NCBI RefSeq assembly: GCF_010500995.1
Contig: NZ_QVMK01000006.1
Span: 24,907 to 88,906 of the forward strand
Direction of reading: 5' to 3'
DNA: 64,000 nucleotides
Origin: Bacteroides sp. 224
GTDB lineage: Bacteria > Bacteroidota > Bacteroidia > Bacteroidales > Bacteroidaceae
The position numbers and the translations under genes were made by a program. Positions 43,572-50,901 of this stretch are shown here, piece by piece. Below the pieces are notes generated by a model. It was given only the letters and a program-made list of their open reading frames with translations, was not told the origin of the DNA and did not search any database. The first letter of the stretch is position 1. Every line of letters begins with the position of its first letter.

Positions 43572-43781
43572 TTATCTTAGGTAAAAAGGGATTGAAATAT
43601 TTAAGTTCTCATTGATTATAAACTTTCTACCACATTCACAGATAATGTGTGTATCTGTTATACGTCTTATCTTACGAGTAACTTCTTCATGGCTGATAAA
43701 GGGTTTCCCGTCCCAAAATCCGTTTTCGATATCTCCTGTTAAATGGTATGTTTTACCAACTTCAATTTCTTGTACTTTCAT
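43572..43781 (-). CDS. Small uncharacterised ICE protein (69 aa)
   Basis: A 69-aa protein with VQEIEVGKTYHLTGDI at the start and two cysteines in HIICECGRKF. It is probably a compact beta fold. There is no recognised family. It lies between hairpins B and C, so it is one of a row of small genes each led by the same element. Confidence 0.55.
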   Translation of the reverse strand: MKVQEIEVGKTYHLTGDIENGFWDGKPFISHEEVTRKIRRITDTHIICECGRKFIINENLNISIPFYLR

Positions 43782-43790
43782 TTTTATTTG

Positions 43791-43820
43791 AATTTGTAGG
43801 GCAGATAAGGCTCTGCCCTG
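43791..43820 (-). repeat. Junction hairpin repeat, copy C
   Basis: AGGGCAGA (43798-43805) and TCTGCCCT (43812-43819) form the same 8-bp stem as copy B, here with a 6-nt loop (TAAGGC). It lies 16 bp before the start codon of the 69-aa gene and just downstream of the 334-aa gene. Confidence 0.7.
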
Positions 43821-43833
43821 TGTTATACTTTAT

Positions 43834-44838
43834 TTAATTTAATCCGAAATAATAGGCTAAACACTGTTCCTGTGATTTTGAAAATATCCACCCTGCCAGC
43901 TTCTTGCCGTTGAATGTCAATCGACTGTTGAAACGTCCTCCCATTGCTTTGAGTTCGTCTTTGATTGCTTTGGTATCTCCGAAAACGGCAATCGCTTTTT
44001 CAGAATATTCGACCATTTTGCAACCGTCTTTTCCTTTTCCTGTTCTGTCGTTCGGAGTGTTCGGGATATTCGGCTTATCCTGCTGTTTAATATGTATATT
44101 ATCCTCGTTTCCTGCTATGTAAGCAAATTCCTCTATCGTGCGTTTACGGTCATATACAGGCACTTTTTCGATTATCCAACCACAGTACTTGCTTTCTCCT
44201 AAATAGTAGCCGTCTCCCATACTGTACTTTTCTCTGTGTTCGTAATCCTCGTTGAACTCTGCTAAATAAACGGTTTCCTCGAAGTTAGGGGCGTGTTTCC
44301 GCATCTCGGAAAACAAGTCTCTTTTGTGTTTGGAAAAACCGATAATAATGGTACGTTGTGTACTATGGGCATAGTAATCGGTTTGGCTGTCGCTGTCGTT
44401 TTGTCTCAATCGTGCCACGATAATGCCTAAAGCATCTTCGGGAAATATCTCAGCAAAGCGCACCCGACCGATTTTCTTCACTTCTTCAACCCTTATACGC
44501 TCTTGTTCCGCTTCGTCCTGCTCTGCTTTTTTCTTCTGTTGCGCTTCTTGGAGAAGTATAACCACTTCAAAAGCATCCATAAATTGAGAATTTTCACTAT
44601 CATAATAATAACCTATGCCGAATTTTTCTTTTAATGGTCTGATGATGTCGGTAGTTTGAAATTCCTTTGTGCGTAGGTTAATTAACTTGTAAGTAATGCC
44701 CCAATCGTTTTCCATGATTTCGTACACTACATATCTATCGTAGCTGTAACCCTCCATTTGGATAACTTGATTAACTTCTACCACTTGTTGGGCTCTGTCG
44801 ATGCTCTTGTTTGCGCCTAATAAAAATGCTTTGCTCAT
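43834..44838 (-). CDS. Uncharacterised ICE protein with C-terminal GGRFN-GWIF module (334 aa)
   Basis: A 334-aa soluble protein in three parts: an N-terminal beta-rich region (YSYDRYVVYEIMENDWGITYKL), a charged coiled-coil segment (about 95-120; QQKKKAEQDEAEQERIRV), and a central domain with RTIIIGFSKHKRDLFSEMRK and KYSMGDGYYLGESKYCGWIIEK. The last 60 residues (DTKAIKDELKAMGGRFNSRL ... GWIFSKSQ) are a small module found at the ends of many plasmid and ICE proteins. The function is unknown; antirestriction or replication-related roles have been guessed for neighbours of this kind but are unproven. Confidence 0.6.
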   Translation of the reverse strand: MSKAFLLGANKSIDRAQQVVEVNQVIQMEGYSYDRYVVYEIMENDWGITYKLINLRTKEFQTTDIIRPLKEKFGIGYYYDSENSQFMDAFEVVILLQEAQQKKKAEQDEAEQERIRVEEVKKIGRVRFAEIFPEDALGIIVARLRQNDSDSQTDYYAHSTQRTIIIGFSKHKRDLFSEMRKHAPNFEETVYLAEFNEDYEHREKYSMGDGYYLGESKYCGWIIEKVPVYDRKRTIEEFAYIAGNEDNIHIKQQDKPNIPNTPNDRTGKGKDGCKMVEYSEKAIAVFGDTKAIKDELKAMGGRFNSRLTFNGKKLAGWIFSKSQEQCLAYYFGLN

Positions 44839-44857
44839 AACTGTAATTATTAATGGA

Positions 44858-45109
44858 TTAAAAAATATGCGTAAATAAGAAGTAGAAAAAACCGATAAGA
44901 CACGCCAACGAAAGAAGGCAGGAAAGGATACCTTTTAAGATATTCCAACAGAGATACACTCCCAACGCTACCCAAATAAAGTCGATACCCCAAATACAAA
45001 ACCCTGCTACGGTCGCCACTATCCAAACCACCGATTTTATGCGTAATGGTGAGTTAAAAGATTCTCGTTTCCTATATGTTTTTTCTATGTTTCTCATAAC
45101 TTCTGACAT
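44858..45109 (-). CDS. Small membrane protein of the ICE (83 aa)
   Basis: An 83-aa protein with a charged N-terminus (RNIEKTYRKRESF) and two hydrophobic helices (about 28-48 and 54-80; VWIVATVAGFCIWGIDFIWV, LKGILSCLLSLACLIGFFYF). No family is recognised. It is the first gene of the leftward cluster apart from the 56-aa ORF. Confidence 0.6.
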   Translation of the reverse strand: MSEVMRNIEKTYRKRESFNSPLRIKSVVWIVATVAGFCIWGIDFIWVALGVYLCWNILKGILSCLLSLACLIGFFYFLFTHIF

Positions 45110-45148
45110 TTTTTTTATGCTATAAAGGAGCCGTTAATGAGTTCTGTT

Positions 45149-45319
45149 TCAGGAGCGATAAAAAGGTAGTCGTTCGCCCGTGCAAGATTTTTGTAAATAA
45201 ATACGCTCTGAAAGAGGAAGATTTTTTACAAAACCCTTTAGGGCTTGAACTTGCTCGGGCGTTAAAACGACGGATATACCTTTGCTGCTGGAACAGGACT
45301 CATTAAAAAATAGGCTCAT
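45149..45319 (-). CDS. Small ORF (56 aa), candidate gene
   Basis: A frame from an ATG (minus strand at 45319) to a TGA encodes 56 residues with protein-like composition: SSKGISVVLTPEQVQALKGF, then VKNLPLSERIYLQ. It has an AAGGA immediately before the ATG. It fills a stretch that otherwise has no gene. No family is recognised. It could be a short accessory protein or the remnant of a longer one. Confidence 0.45.
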   Translation of the reverse strand: MSLFFNESCSSSKGISVVLTPEQVQALKGFVKNLPLSERIYLQKSCTGERLPFYRS

Positions 45320-45568
45320 TCCTTAATTCGATAAAAAATGGGAAGAACGTTATGGTAAGAAAACATAGAAAAAAAGGTAAATGTGTCGTTCTGCCTGATT
45401 ACAGCTTGATAATCAGCCAATCATTGAGTTTTCGAAATGATTGACTTATGACTTTGACGCCGCAAGCGACATGTTGAATGCCAGAGGCTCTCATTCGGCG
45501 ATTAGAATGAAAAAGCCGCTACAATACGCTTATATTTGCACTTCGGGAAATTTTAAAAATTAAAGAAT
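45320..45568. promoter_or_regulatory. Divergent control region with two adjacent inverted repeats
   Basis: Between divergent genes lie CTGATTA/TAATCAG (45395-45401 with 45410-45416, 8-nt gap) and CAATCATT/AATGATTG (45418-45425 with 45436-45443, 10-nt gap), both perfect and next to each other. On the + strand TATATTTG (45531-45538) is a good TAnnTTTG -7 box for the HTH genes, 30 bp before their first start. The repeats may bind one of those HTH proteins. Confidence 0.5.
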
Positions 45569-45862
45569 ATGGAAATAATAAGTATGGACCGTAAGGTTTT
45601 CGAAGCTATGGTAACAGGAGTGGAAAGCCTTGAACAAAAAGTAATGGAATTGTATAGCGAGCAGAAAGACCTTGGACTTAAACGCTGGTTGGACAATCAA
45701 GATGTATGTCAATTGCTGGGAATAGGTAAGCGTACCCTGCAATCCTATCGGGAGAAAGGTTTATTACCTTACAGCCGATTCCGCCATAAGATTTTCTACA
45801 AGAAAGAAGATATAGAGCGGTTATTGAAAATGTCTCACTATTCGGCAAAGAACAATGAATAA
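45569..45862 (+). CDS. Helix-turn-helix (excisionase-like) DNA-binding protein 1
   Basis: A 97-aa protein with a short coiled-coil N-terminus and an HTH_17/excisionase-type winged helix: WLDNQDVCQLLGIGKRTLQSYREKGLLPYSRF, then HKIFYKKEDIERLL. This is the family of Xis-like directionality factors and regulators common in Bacteroidales ICEs, which govern excision. It overlaps the next HTH gene by 8 bp, so they are co-translated. Confidence 0.83.
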   Translation: MEIISMDRKVFEAMVTGVESLEQKVMELYSEQKDLGLKRWLDNQDVCQLLGIGKRTLQSYREKGLLPYSRFRHKIFYKKEDIERLLKMSHYSAKNNE

Positions 45863-46166
45863 TCATTTACTCGACCGACAAGACGTGAGAGTCTCAGGGT
45901 TGTTCAGGCGTATTGAAAATGCATTGAAAACCTTGAATAAGATAGACACAAAGGTTCGCCGCCCTTTTAACGGAAAACATTTTCTTTCTGACAACGAACT
46001 TTCTGAAACATTGAAAATCAGCCGACGAACTTTACAGGAATACCGTTCGGCAGGCATTATTCCTTATTACCTGATATGTGGAAAGGTTTTGTATAAAGAT
46101 TCGGAAATAGAACAGATGCTTGAAGCCACCCGAAAACGCAGTATAGATGAAATGAAATTACTGTAA
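45855..46166 (+). CDS. Helix-turn-helix (excisionase-like) DNA-binding protein 2
   Basis: A 103-aa paralogue of the previous gene with FLSDNELSETLKISRRTLQEYRSAG and KVLYKDSEIEQMLE. Two such proteins in tandem, as in the Xis2c/Xis2d pair of CTnDOT-like elements, typically regulate excision and transfer genes. The gene ends just before the bidirectional terminator. Confidence 0.8.
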   Translation: MNNHLLDRQDVRVSGLFRRIENALKTLNKIDTKVRRPFNGKHFLSDNELSETLKISRRTLQEYRSAGIIPYYLICGKVLYKDSEIEQMLEATRKRSIDEMKLL

Positions 46167-46185
46167 GCTGTGTCATTTTGACTTA

Positions 46186-46228
46186 AAACAGAAAACGACC
46201 TCATTAATTGTAAGGTCGTTTTCTGTTT
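46186..46228. terminator. Bidirectional terminator between HTH genes and RhuM/integrase genes
   Basis: A perfect 16-bp stem: 46186-46201 (AAACAGAAAACGACCT) pairs with 46213-46228, with an 11-nt loop. T-rich on both sides (TTTGTT to the right; on the minus strand TTTTAAG), so it can stop both convergent operons. Confidence 0.85.
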
Positions 46229-46241
46229 GTTAGAAATAGAA

Positions 46242-46598
46242 TTAATTCAGCATAATACCCATACCTGATATTTTCCAGATTCCATGCGAATTTAATGCTG
46301 TACGGACAATCCAGTGTCGGAACAATTCCGCTTGTTCCGACTTTAAGCGGAATGCTAAAGCGGTTATCATTTCCATATTGTAGAGGATTTGAATCCTGCC
46401 GCCTTTGCTTTTAGTTTGACAACTGACTTCATCTTCATGAAGCGTACCTCGTTTAAATATCAAACCAATATTGCTGTTTACTGCTTGTACATGAACTCCG
46501 AATAAATCAGCAATTTGATATTGAGTCAGCAAGATATTGCCTGCTGTCGGACGAATTATTACCTGTCCTTTTTCGATTATAATAGGTTTTGTTTCCAT
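46242..46598 (-). CDS. RhuM-family (virulence-protein-like) DNA-binding protein
   Basis: A 118-aa protein with LLTQYQIADLFGVHVQAVNSNI (HTH-like) and RHWIVRTALNSHG near the end, the pattern of RhuM/KilA-N-associated proteins found in many ICEs and toxin-antitoxin neighbourhoods. It is encoded directly downstream of the first recombinase with a 2-bp gap. It is shorter than typical full-length RhuM (about 340 aa), so it may be a shortened derivative. Confidence 0.65.
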   Translation of the reverse strand: METKPIIIEKGQVIIRPTAGNILLTQYQIADLFGVHVQAVNSNIGLIFKRGTLHEDEVSCQTKSKGGRIQILYNMEMITALAFRLKSEQAELFRHWIVRTALNSHGIWKISGMGIMLN

Positions 46599-46600
46599 GA

Positions 46601-47953
46601 TTAAGAGTTTTGATTGGTTGTTTGATTAGTCTTACGTTTCTTGTTTTTTCTCGGAAAACGAATGGCTGCACGTAATTCCTCGTCTTCGTGAAGCATAATT
46701 TTCCTGTCGCTTGTCCGAGCTTTCAAACGCTTCATATCTTCCTCCACTTTGGTATCTGTTACTTTGGCATATATTTGTGTCGTAGTAATCGAAGTATGCC
46801 CCATCATTCGGCTGACTGTTTCAATCGGGACTCCTTGTGAAAGCGTAATATGGGTGCCGAAATTATGTCGGCTTTGATGGAAGGTTATCCTGTCTATCTT
46901 ACAGATTTCTTCTAATTGATGTATCAATCTGCATGTATAGCCTCGACTATATAGGTTGAATATCAAGTTGCTTTTCCGTTCATGCTTGTATTTTTCGATA
47001 ATCTGCAATGGTATTTCCAGCAAGCGGACATGGCATTCCGTTTTCGTTTTGCGTCTTTCTATATGAATCCACCAGCTTCCGTCTTCTGCTTGTTTCAAAT
47101 GTTCGACAGCAAGCCTTTTCAGGTCTGCATAAGCCAACCCTGTGAATGTCGAAAATATGAACCAATCCCGAATCCGTTGTAATGCAGTATTCTCTATTTT
47201 ACATTGCATAAGCCGTTGTAAATCTTCAACTTTCTGGTGATGGCTTTTCTTTGCGGGTTGCTCGGGATGATAATTTATAAATGGGTCACGGCGGAGCGTT
47301 CCTTGACTTACAGCCCGCCGCGTCATTTTTTTTAGCGTAATCAGATGTCCTGAAATGGTCGCTTGAGCCATTTGGTAATCTTTACGTAAGAAAAAATCGA
47401 ACTCATCCATAAAAGTCAGATTCAGGCTTTTTAGGTTTATATCATCGACTTCATATTTTTTCTGAAGAAACTCCAAGAGTAAAGCATATGTTCGCAGGTA
47501 GCACATGTGTGTTTCCTTTACACGGTCAACTCCGATGCGATTCTCAAACTCATTATTATGTTCTTCAAAGAGTTTCATCAATGTATGTGCCTTTTGTGCA
47601 TGTCCTTTGAGTGCGTTTTTAACCAATTCGGCAGTCACAAACCCTAAACTCTTACGGATTTCGGTATAATGGGTATTGATTTTTTCTGTAAGTCTCTCTA
47701 TTGCACGATTCACTTCCAGTGCATTACGGCTTTTTCCGTTAGCCAAACCTGTTTCGGGATTCCAAAGGGAAGGGTTGACCGAAACTTTCGTGCCTACTTG
47801 TTCGGATTCTGCATCAATGCTTATCTTGCAAAGCAGTTGACACATTCCGTCTTTTCGAATTTTCGTCCGATTGATATAAAAGAGAACGGCAAATGTGCTG
47901 CGACGTTTTTCCCTGCCGTTTATCGGGTTGTTTATTCTATTATTTGTTTCCAT
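46601..47953 (-). CDS. Tyrosine recombinase (integrase-type) 1
   Basis: A 450-aa site-specific recombinase with an N-terminal SAM-like core-binding domain (about 115-230) and a C-terminal catalytic domain. His-x-x-Arg is in HQSRHNFGTH, His in MMGHTSITTTQIYAKV with the nucleophile Tyr in QIYAKV. The ArgI position reads TGLAYADL, without Arg; IntDOT of CTnDOT is likewise known to lack a canonical ArgI. It has a slightly longer basic C-tail (KNKKRKTNQ) than the next recombinase. It could integrate the ICE or be a shufflon-type inversion enzyme. Confidence 0.85.
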   Translation of the reverse strand: METNNRINNPINGREKRRSTFAVLFYINRTKIRKDGMCQLLCKISIDAESEQVGTKVSVNPSLWNPETGLANGKSRNALEVNRAIERLTEKINTHYTEIRKSLGFVTAELVKNALKGHAQKAHTLMKLFEEHNNEFENRIGVDRVKETHMCYLRTYALLLEFLQKKYEVDDINLKSLNLTFMDEFDFFLRKDYQMAQATISGHLITLKKMTRRAVSQGTLRRDPFINYHPEQPAKKSHHQKVEDLQRLMQCKIENTALQRIRDWFIFSTFTGLAYADLKRLAVEHLKQAEDGSWWIHIERRKTKTECHVRLLEIPLQIIEKYKHERKSNLIFNLYSRGYTCRLIHQLEEICKIDRITFHQSRHNFGTHITLSQGVPIETVSRMMGHTSITTTQIYAKVTDTKVEEDMKRLKARTSDRKIMLHEDEELRAAIRFPRKNKKRKTNQTTNQNS

Positions 47954-48007
47954 AACGAAAATGCTTTTTAATTAATCTGATTTTTAGAAATTTGAAATTG
48001 AACTTTA

Positions 48008-49225
48008 TTAAATGGTAAATTTGAATTTATTGCTTATGCGTTTATCCAATGTTTTCATATCCTCGTCTATTTTTTCGTCGGTTATTTTAGCATAAATCTG
48101 AGTAGTTGTTATTTGTGTATGTCCAAGCATTTTGCTTACAGTTTCAATAGGAACTCCCTGAGAAAGCGTAATTTCAGAAGCGTATGTATGTCTTGCACAA
48201 TGAAATGTAAGCCATTTTTCTATGCCGCAAGTTTTGGCTATTTGCTTAAGCTGTATATTTGTTTCCCGATTATCGTACATAGGCAATAATCGTTCTTTAG
48301 ATGCGATGTCTTGATAGCGTTCAATAATCAGAAGCGGCAGTTCCATTAGAGGTATTTCGTATTTCACACCTGTTTTTTCGCGTTTGTTTTTTATCCAAAC
48401 CGTTCCGTCGGAAGCTATGCTGAGTTTATCTTTGGTAAGTTCACGCATATCGCTGAAAGACATCCCTGTGTAGCAGGAAAAAAGGAACATATCACGGATA
48501 AGATAATGCTTCGGACAAGTGAGTGGAGTGGTCATTAACTTGTCTATTTCTTTTTTTGTCAAGTACTTCTGCCGCCTGATTGGGCGCTGGGCTACATATC
48601 CAGCAAAGGGGTCGGCTGTTATAATTCCGTCTGCAATGGCATTGTTGATAATGGTTCCAAGACGTGTGGTCAGCAGGACGATTGTCCCCAATTCTATTTT
48701 GCATTCTATTCGCAGATAAAGGTCATATTTATCAATAAATGATTTCACCAATGCTGTAAAAGGAATGTCGGAAAGCTTATATTTTTCGTTGATAAAAGCC
48801 GTTAGCTTATTCAAGGCATACTTGTAAGAATCCAAAGAGCCTTTTTTACGGTTTACACCGACACGTTTTTCGAAGTTCTTATTGAATTTTTGAAAATAGG
48901 CTAATAGTGTTTCCTGCTCGCAAGCCATACCAAGCAAAAGATTTTTGACCATTTCTGCCGTTATGGAGATTTTTACGGAGGAGAGTTCTTGATAGTACGA
49001 AAGAGCGTTTGCCCTGATTTCGTCCAATTGTTTGTTGATAACGGTAGCCACTCTGCTTTTTCCTGTAGCACGACCAGATACCCATAATGATGTGGGGGCA
49101 TTCATTTTTGTACTGAATGTTGTTTCGCTTTTGCCGACCGTGAGTCGAGCCATAACGGGACTTGTTCCGTCCTCTTTCATTTCGTTCTTTTTTAAGTAAA
49201 ACGACACCTTAACTTCTTGATTCAT
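48008..49225 (-). CDS. int: Tyrosine recombinase (integrase-type) 2, likely ICE integrase
   Basis: A 405-aa recombinase of the Bacteroidales IntDOT-like class: KVSFYLKKNEMKEDG is the standard N-terminal arm-binding start, the catalytic domain has TGMSFSDM (Ser in the ArgI position, as in IntDOT), HCARHTYASE and MLGHTQITTTQIYAKI with Tyr nucleophile. It is the outermost element gene, reading leftward from the inferred end, which is the typical place of the ICE integrase. It lies 54 bp from recombinase 1. Confidence 0.88.
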   Translation of the reverse strand: MNQEVKVSFYLKKNEMKEDGTSPVMARLTVGKSETTFSTKMNAPTSLWVSGRATGKSRVATVINKQLDEIRANALSYYQELSSVKISITAEMVKNLLLGMACEQETLLAYFQKFNKNFEKRVGVNRKKGSLDSYKYALNKLTAFINEKYKLSDIPFTALVKSFIDKYDLYLRIECKIELGTIVLLTTRLGTIINNAIADGIITADPFAGYVAQRPIRRQKYLTKKEIDKLMTTPLTCPKHYLIRDMFLFSCYTGMSFSDMRELTKDKLSIASDGTVWIKNKREKTGVKYEIPLMELPLLIIERYQDIASKERLLPMYDNRETNIQLKQIAKTCGIEKWLTFHCARHTYASEITLSQGVPIETVSKMLGHTQITTTQIYAKITDEKIDEDMKTLDKRISNKFKFTI

Positions 49226-49654
49226 TGCTCTGTATTTAACGTTACAAAATTACTGTATACAGAGCTATTTGAAGCTATTCAAAACGAAACGGAATGGGGA
49301 AACAAACTCCTGTTTTATGCTCAAAATTCACATTCTTTATCAACAAGGCGAAAAAAAGGTTTATCTTTGTATTTGCAAAGTAAAAAAACGTGTTCTTTGA
49401 ACAATTTCCAATCATATCAAGGTGCTTTCGGGTAGCTTTTCATTCCTGTTTGAGGTTTCAAAAAGGCAATGGATAAGTAGCAAAACTTTCGCTTAACTCC
49501 GCTTTATTGTGCTTTTTTGCCTATTGGCAAAACATAGCGGAACAACACCGAATGGACTTGTTTTTCAAATACTTACTCCATTCTGCCCGATTCCGCCTGA
49601 TTTCTTGGAAAGTTTATATACATTTGTATTACATTAAAAAGATCAGAAATAAAA
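49226..49654. other. Gene-free stretch containing the inferred ICE end
   Basis: A 429-bp AT-rich stretch with no convincing gene. On the + strand, TATCTTTG (49362-49369) and TACATTTG (49619-49626, 28 bp before the maturase start) fit TAnnTTTG -7 boxes. A CTTTG/CAAAG inverted repeat at 49365-49380 and TTTGCC/GGCAAA around 49513 could be integrase arm or core sites. The exact attachment site cannot be set without the other end. Confidence 0.4.
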
Positions 49655-50890
49655 ATGACTACTTTTGCCCCTTTTGCCAAGCCTCTTTATGTGATGTTGA
49701 AGCCGGTTAGTTCTATATGTAATCTGGCGTGCGAATATTGTTATTATCTGGAGAAGAATAATCTGTATAAAACAAATAATGTAGCAGATAAATTCATTAT
49801 GAGTGATGAATTGCTTGAGCGTTTTATTGAACAATATATTAACTCTCAAACACAGGCACAGATTCTTTTTACTTGGCATGGAGGAGAAACTTTAATGCGT
49901 CCTTTATCCTTTTATAAGCGTGCATTAGAGTTGCAAAAGAAATACGGAAGAGGAAGGCAGATAGATAATTGCATACAAACCAATGGTACTCTTTTAAATG
50001 ATGAATGGTGCAAATTTTTCAAAGAAAATAACTGGTTGGTAGGTGTTTCTATTGATGGACCACAGGAATTTCACGATGAATATCGTAAAAACAAACAGGG
50101 GCTTCCTTCTTTTAACAAGGTGATGAAAGGTATTAATCTGCTAAATAAATATGAAGTAGAATGGAATGCTATGGCTGTTGTAAATGATTTCAATGCAGAT
50201 TATCCACTTGATTTTTATCACTTTTTCAAAGAGATTAATTGTCATTATATACAATTTGCCCCTATTGTAGAACGAATACTTCCTCATGATGATGGTAGGT
50301 ATCTGGCATCACCCATGGAAAGAGAAGGAGGGAAGTTGGCCGATTTTTCGATTACTCCGGAGCAATGGGGAAATTTTCTTTGTACCATATTCGATGAATG
50401 GGTAAAACAGGATGTAGGTAATTATTATATTCAGATTTTTGATTCAACGCTTGCTAATTGGGTAGGAGAGCAGCCCGGCGTGTGTACTATGGCCAAAAAT
50501 TGTGGGCATGCAGGGGTGATGGAGTACAACGGAGATGTTTATGCCTGTGATCATTTTGTGTTTCCGGAATATAAACTTGGGAATATTTACTCCAAAACCC
50601 TTGTGGAAATGATGTATGGAGAAAAACAACAATCTTTTGGAGCAGCCAAACAAAATACATTGCCCGCTCAATGTCGCGAGTGTGAATATCTTTTTGCTTG
50701 CAATGGCGAATGTCCTAAGAATCGTTTTGTGAAGACTGCTACCGGAGAACCGGGGCTGAATTATTTATGCAAAGGTTTCTATCAGTTCTTTAGCCACGTG
50801 GCTCCTTATATGGATTTCATGAAATCCGAATTGATGAATCAGCGTCCACCGGCCAATGTGATGCAATGGATTAAATCGGAGAATCTTTAA
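49655..50890 (+). CDS. Anaerobic sulfatase-maturating enzyme (radical SAM)
   Basis: A 411-aa radical-SAM protein. The [4Fe-4S]-SAM motif is CNLACEYCYY (Cys22, Cys26, Cys29). SIDGPQEFHDEYRK is the family-specific segment, and the C-terminal SPASM domain carries CTMAKNCGHAG, CDHFVF, and CRECEYLFACNGECP for auxiliary clusters. anSME converts a Cys or Ser in sulfatases to formylglycine, in the cytoplasm, anaerobically. No sulfatase is in the window. It overlaps no gene and is followed 11 bp later by a serine hydrolase. Confidence 0.92.
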   Translation: MTTFAPFAKPLYVMLKPVSSICNLACEYCYYLEKNNLYKTNNVADKFIMSDELLERFIEQYINSQTQAQILFTWHGGETLMRPLSFYKRALELQKKYGRGRQIDNCIQTNGTLLNDEWCKFFKENNWLVGVSIDGPQEFHDEYRKNKQGLPSFNKVMKGINLLNKYEVEWNAMAVVNDFNADYPLDFYHFFKEINCHYIQFAPIVERILPHDDGRYLASPMEREGGKLADFSITPEQWGNFLCTIFDEWVKQDVGNYYIQIFDSTLANWVGEQPGVCTMAKNCGHAGVMEYNGDVYACDHFVFPEYKLGNIYSKTLVEMMYGEKQQSFGAAKQNTLPAQCRECEYLFACNGECPKNRFVKTATGEPGLNYLCKGFYQFFSHVAPYMDFMKSELMNQRPPANVMQWIKSENL

Positions 50891-50901
50891 ATATTACATA
50901 G

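Larger units (their letters stand above)
1..49600. mobile_element. Integrative conjugative element carrying a T6SS (partial; right end approximate)
   Basis: One continuous stretch holds a T6SS locus, a relaxase/coupling-protein module, a full CTnDOT-type tra operon, an accessory cluster, excisionase-like HTH genes and two tyrosine recombinases. Tyrosine recombinases normally sit at an ICE end, and the next genes (anSME maturase, serine hydrolase) look chromosomal, so the boundary is inferred between 49226 and 49654. The left end is outside the window. That Bacteroidales T6SS loci can travel on ICEs is established; that this one does is inferred from continuity, since no repeat pair (attL/attR) can be seen with only one end present. 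Confidence 0.75.

Noticed and set aside
49365..49380. GTATTTGC as a CTnDOT-type att core
   Set aside because: The IntDOT core is written GTA-N2-TTTGC; this string lacks the two central bases and cannot be confirmed without the other element end.
49217..49435. 72-codon + strand ORF at the ICE end
   Set aside because: It begins inside the integrase start, lacks a typical composition and lies over promoter-like and repeat sequences.
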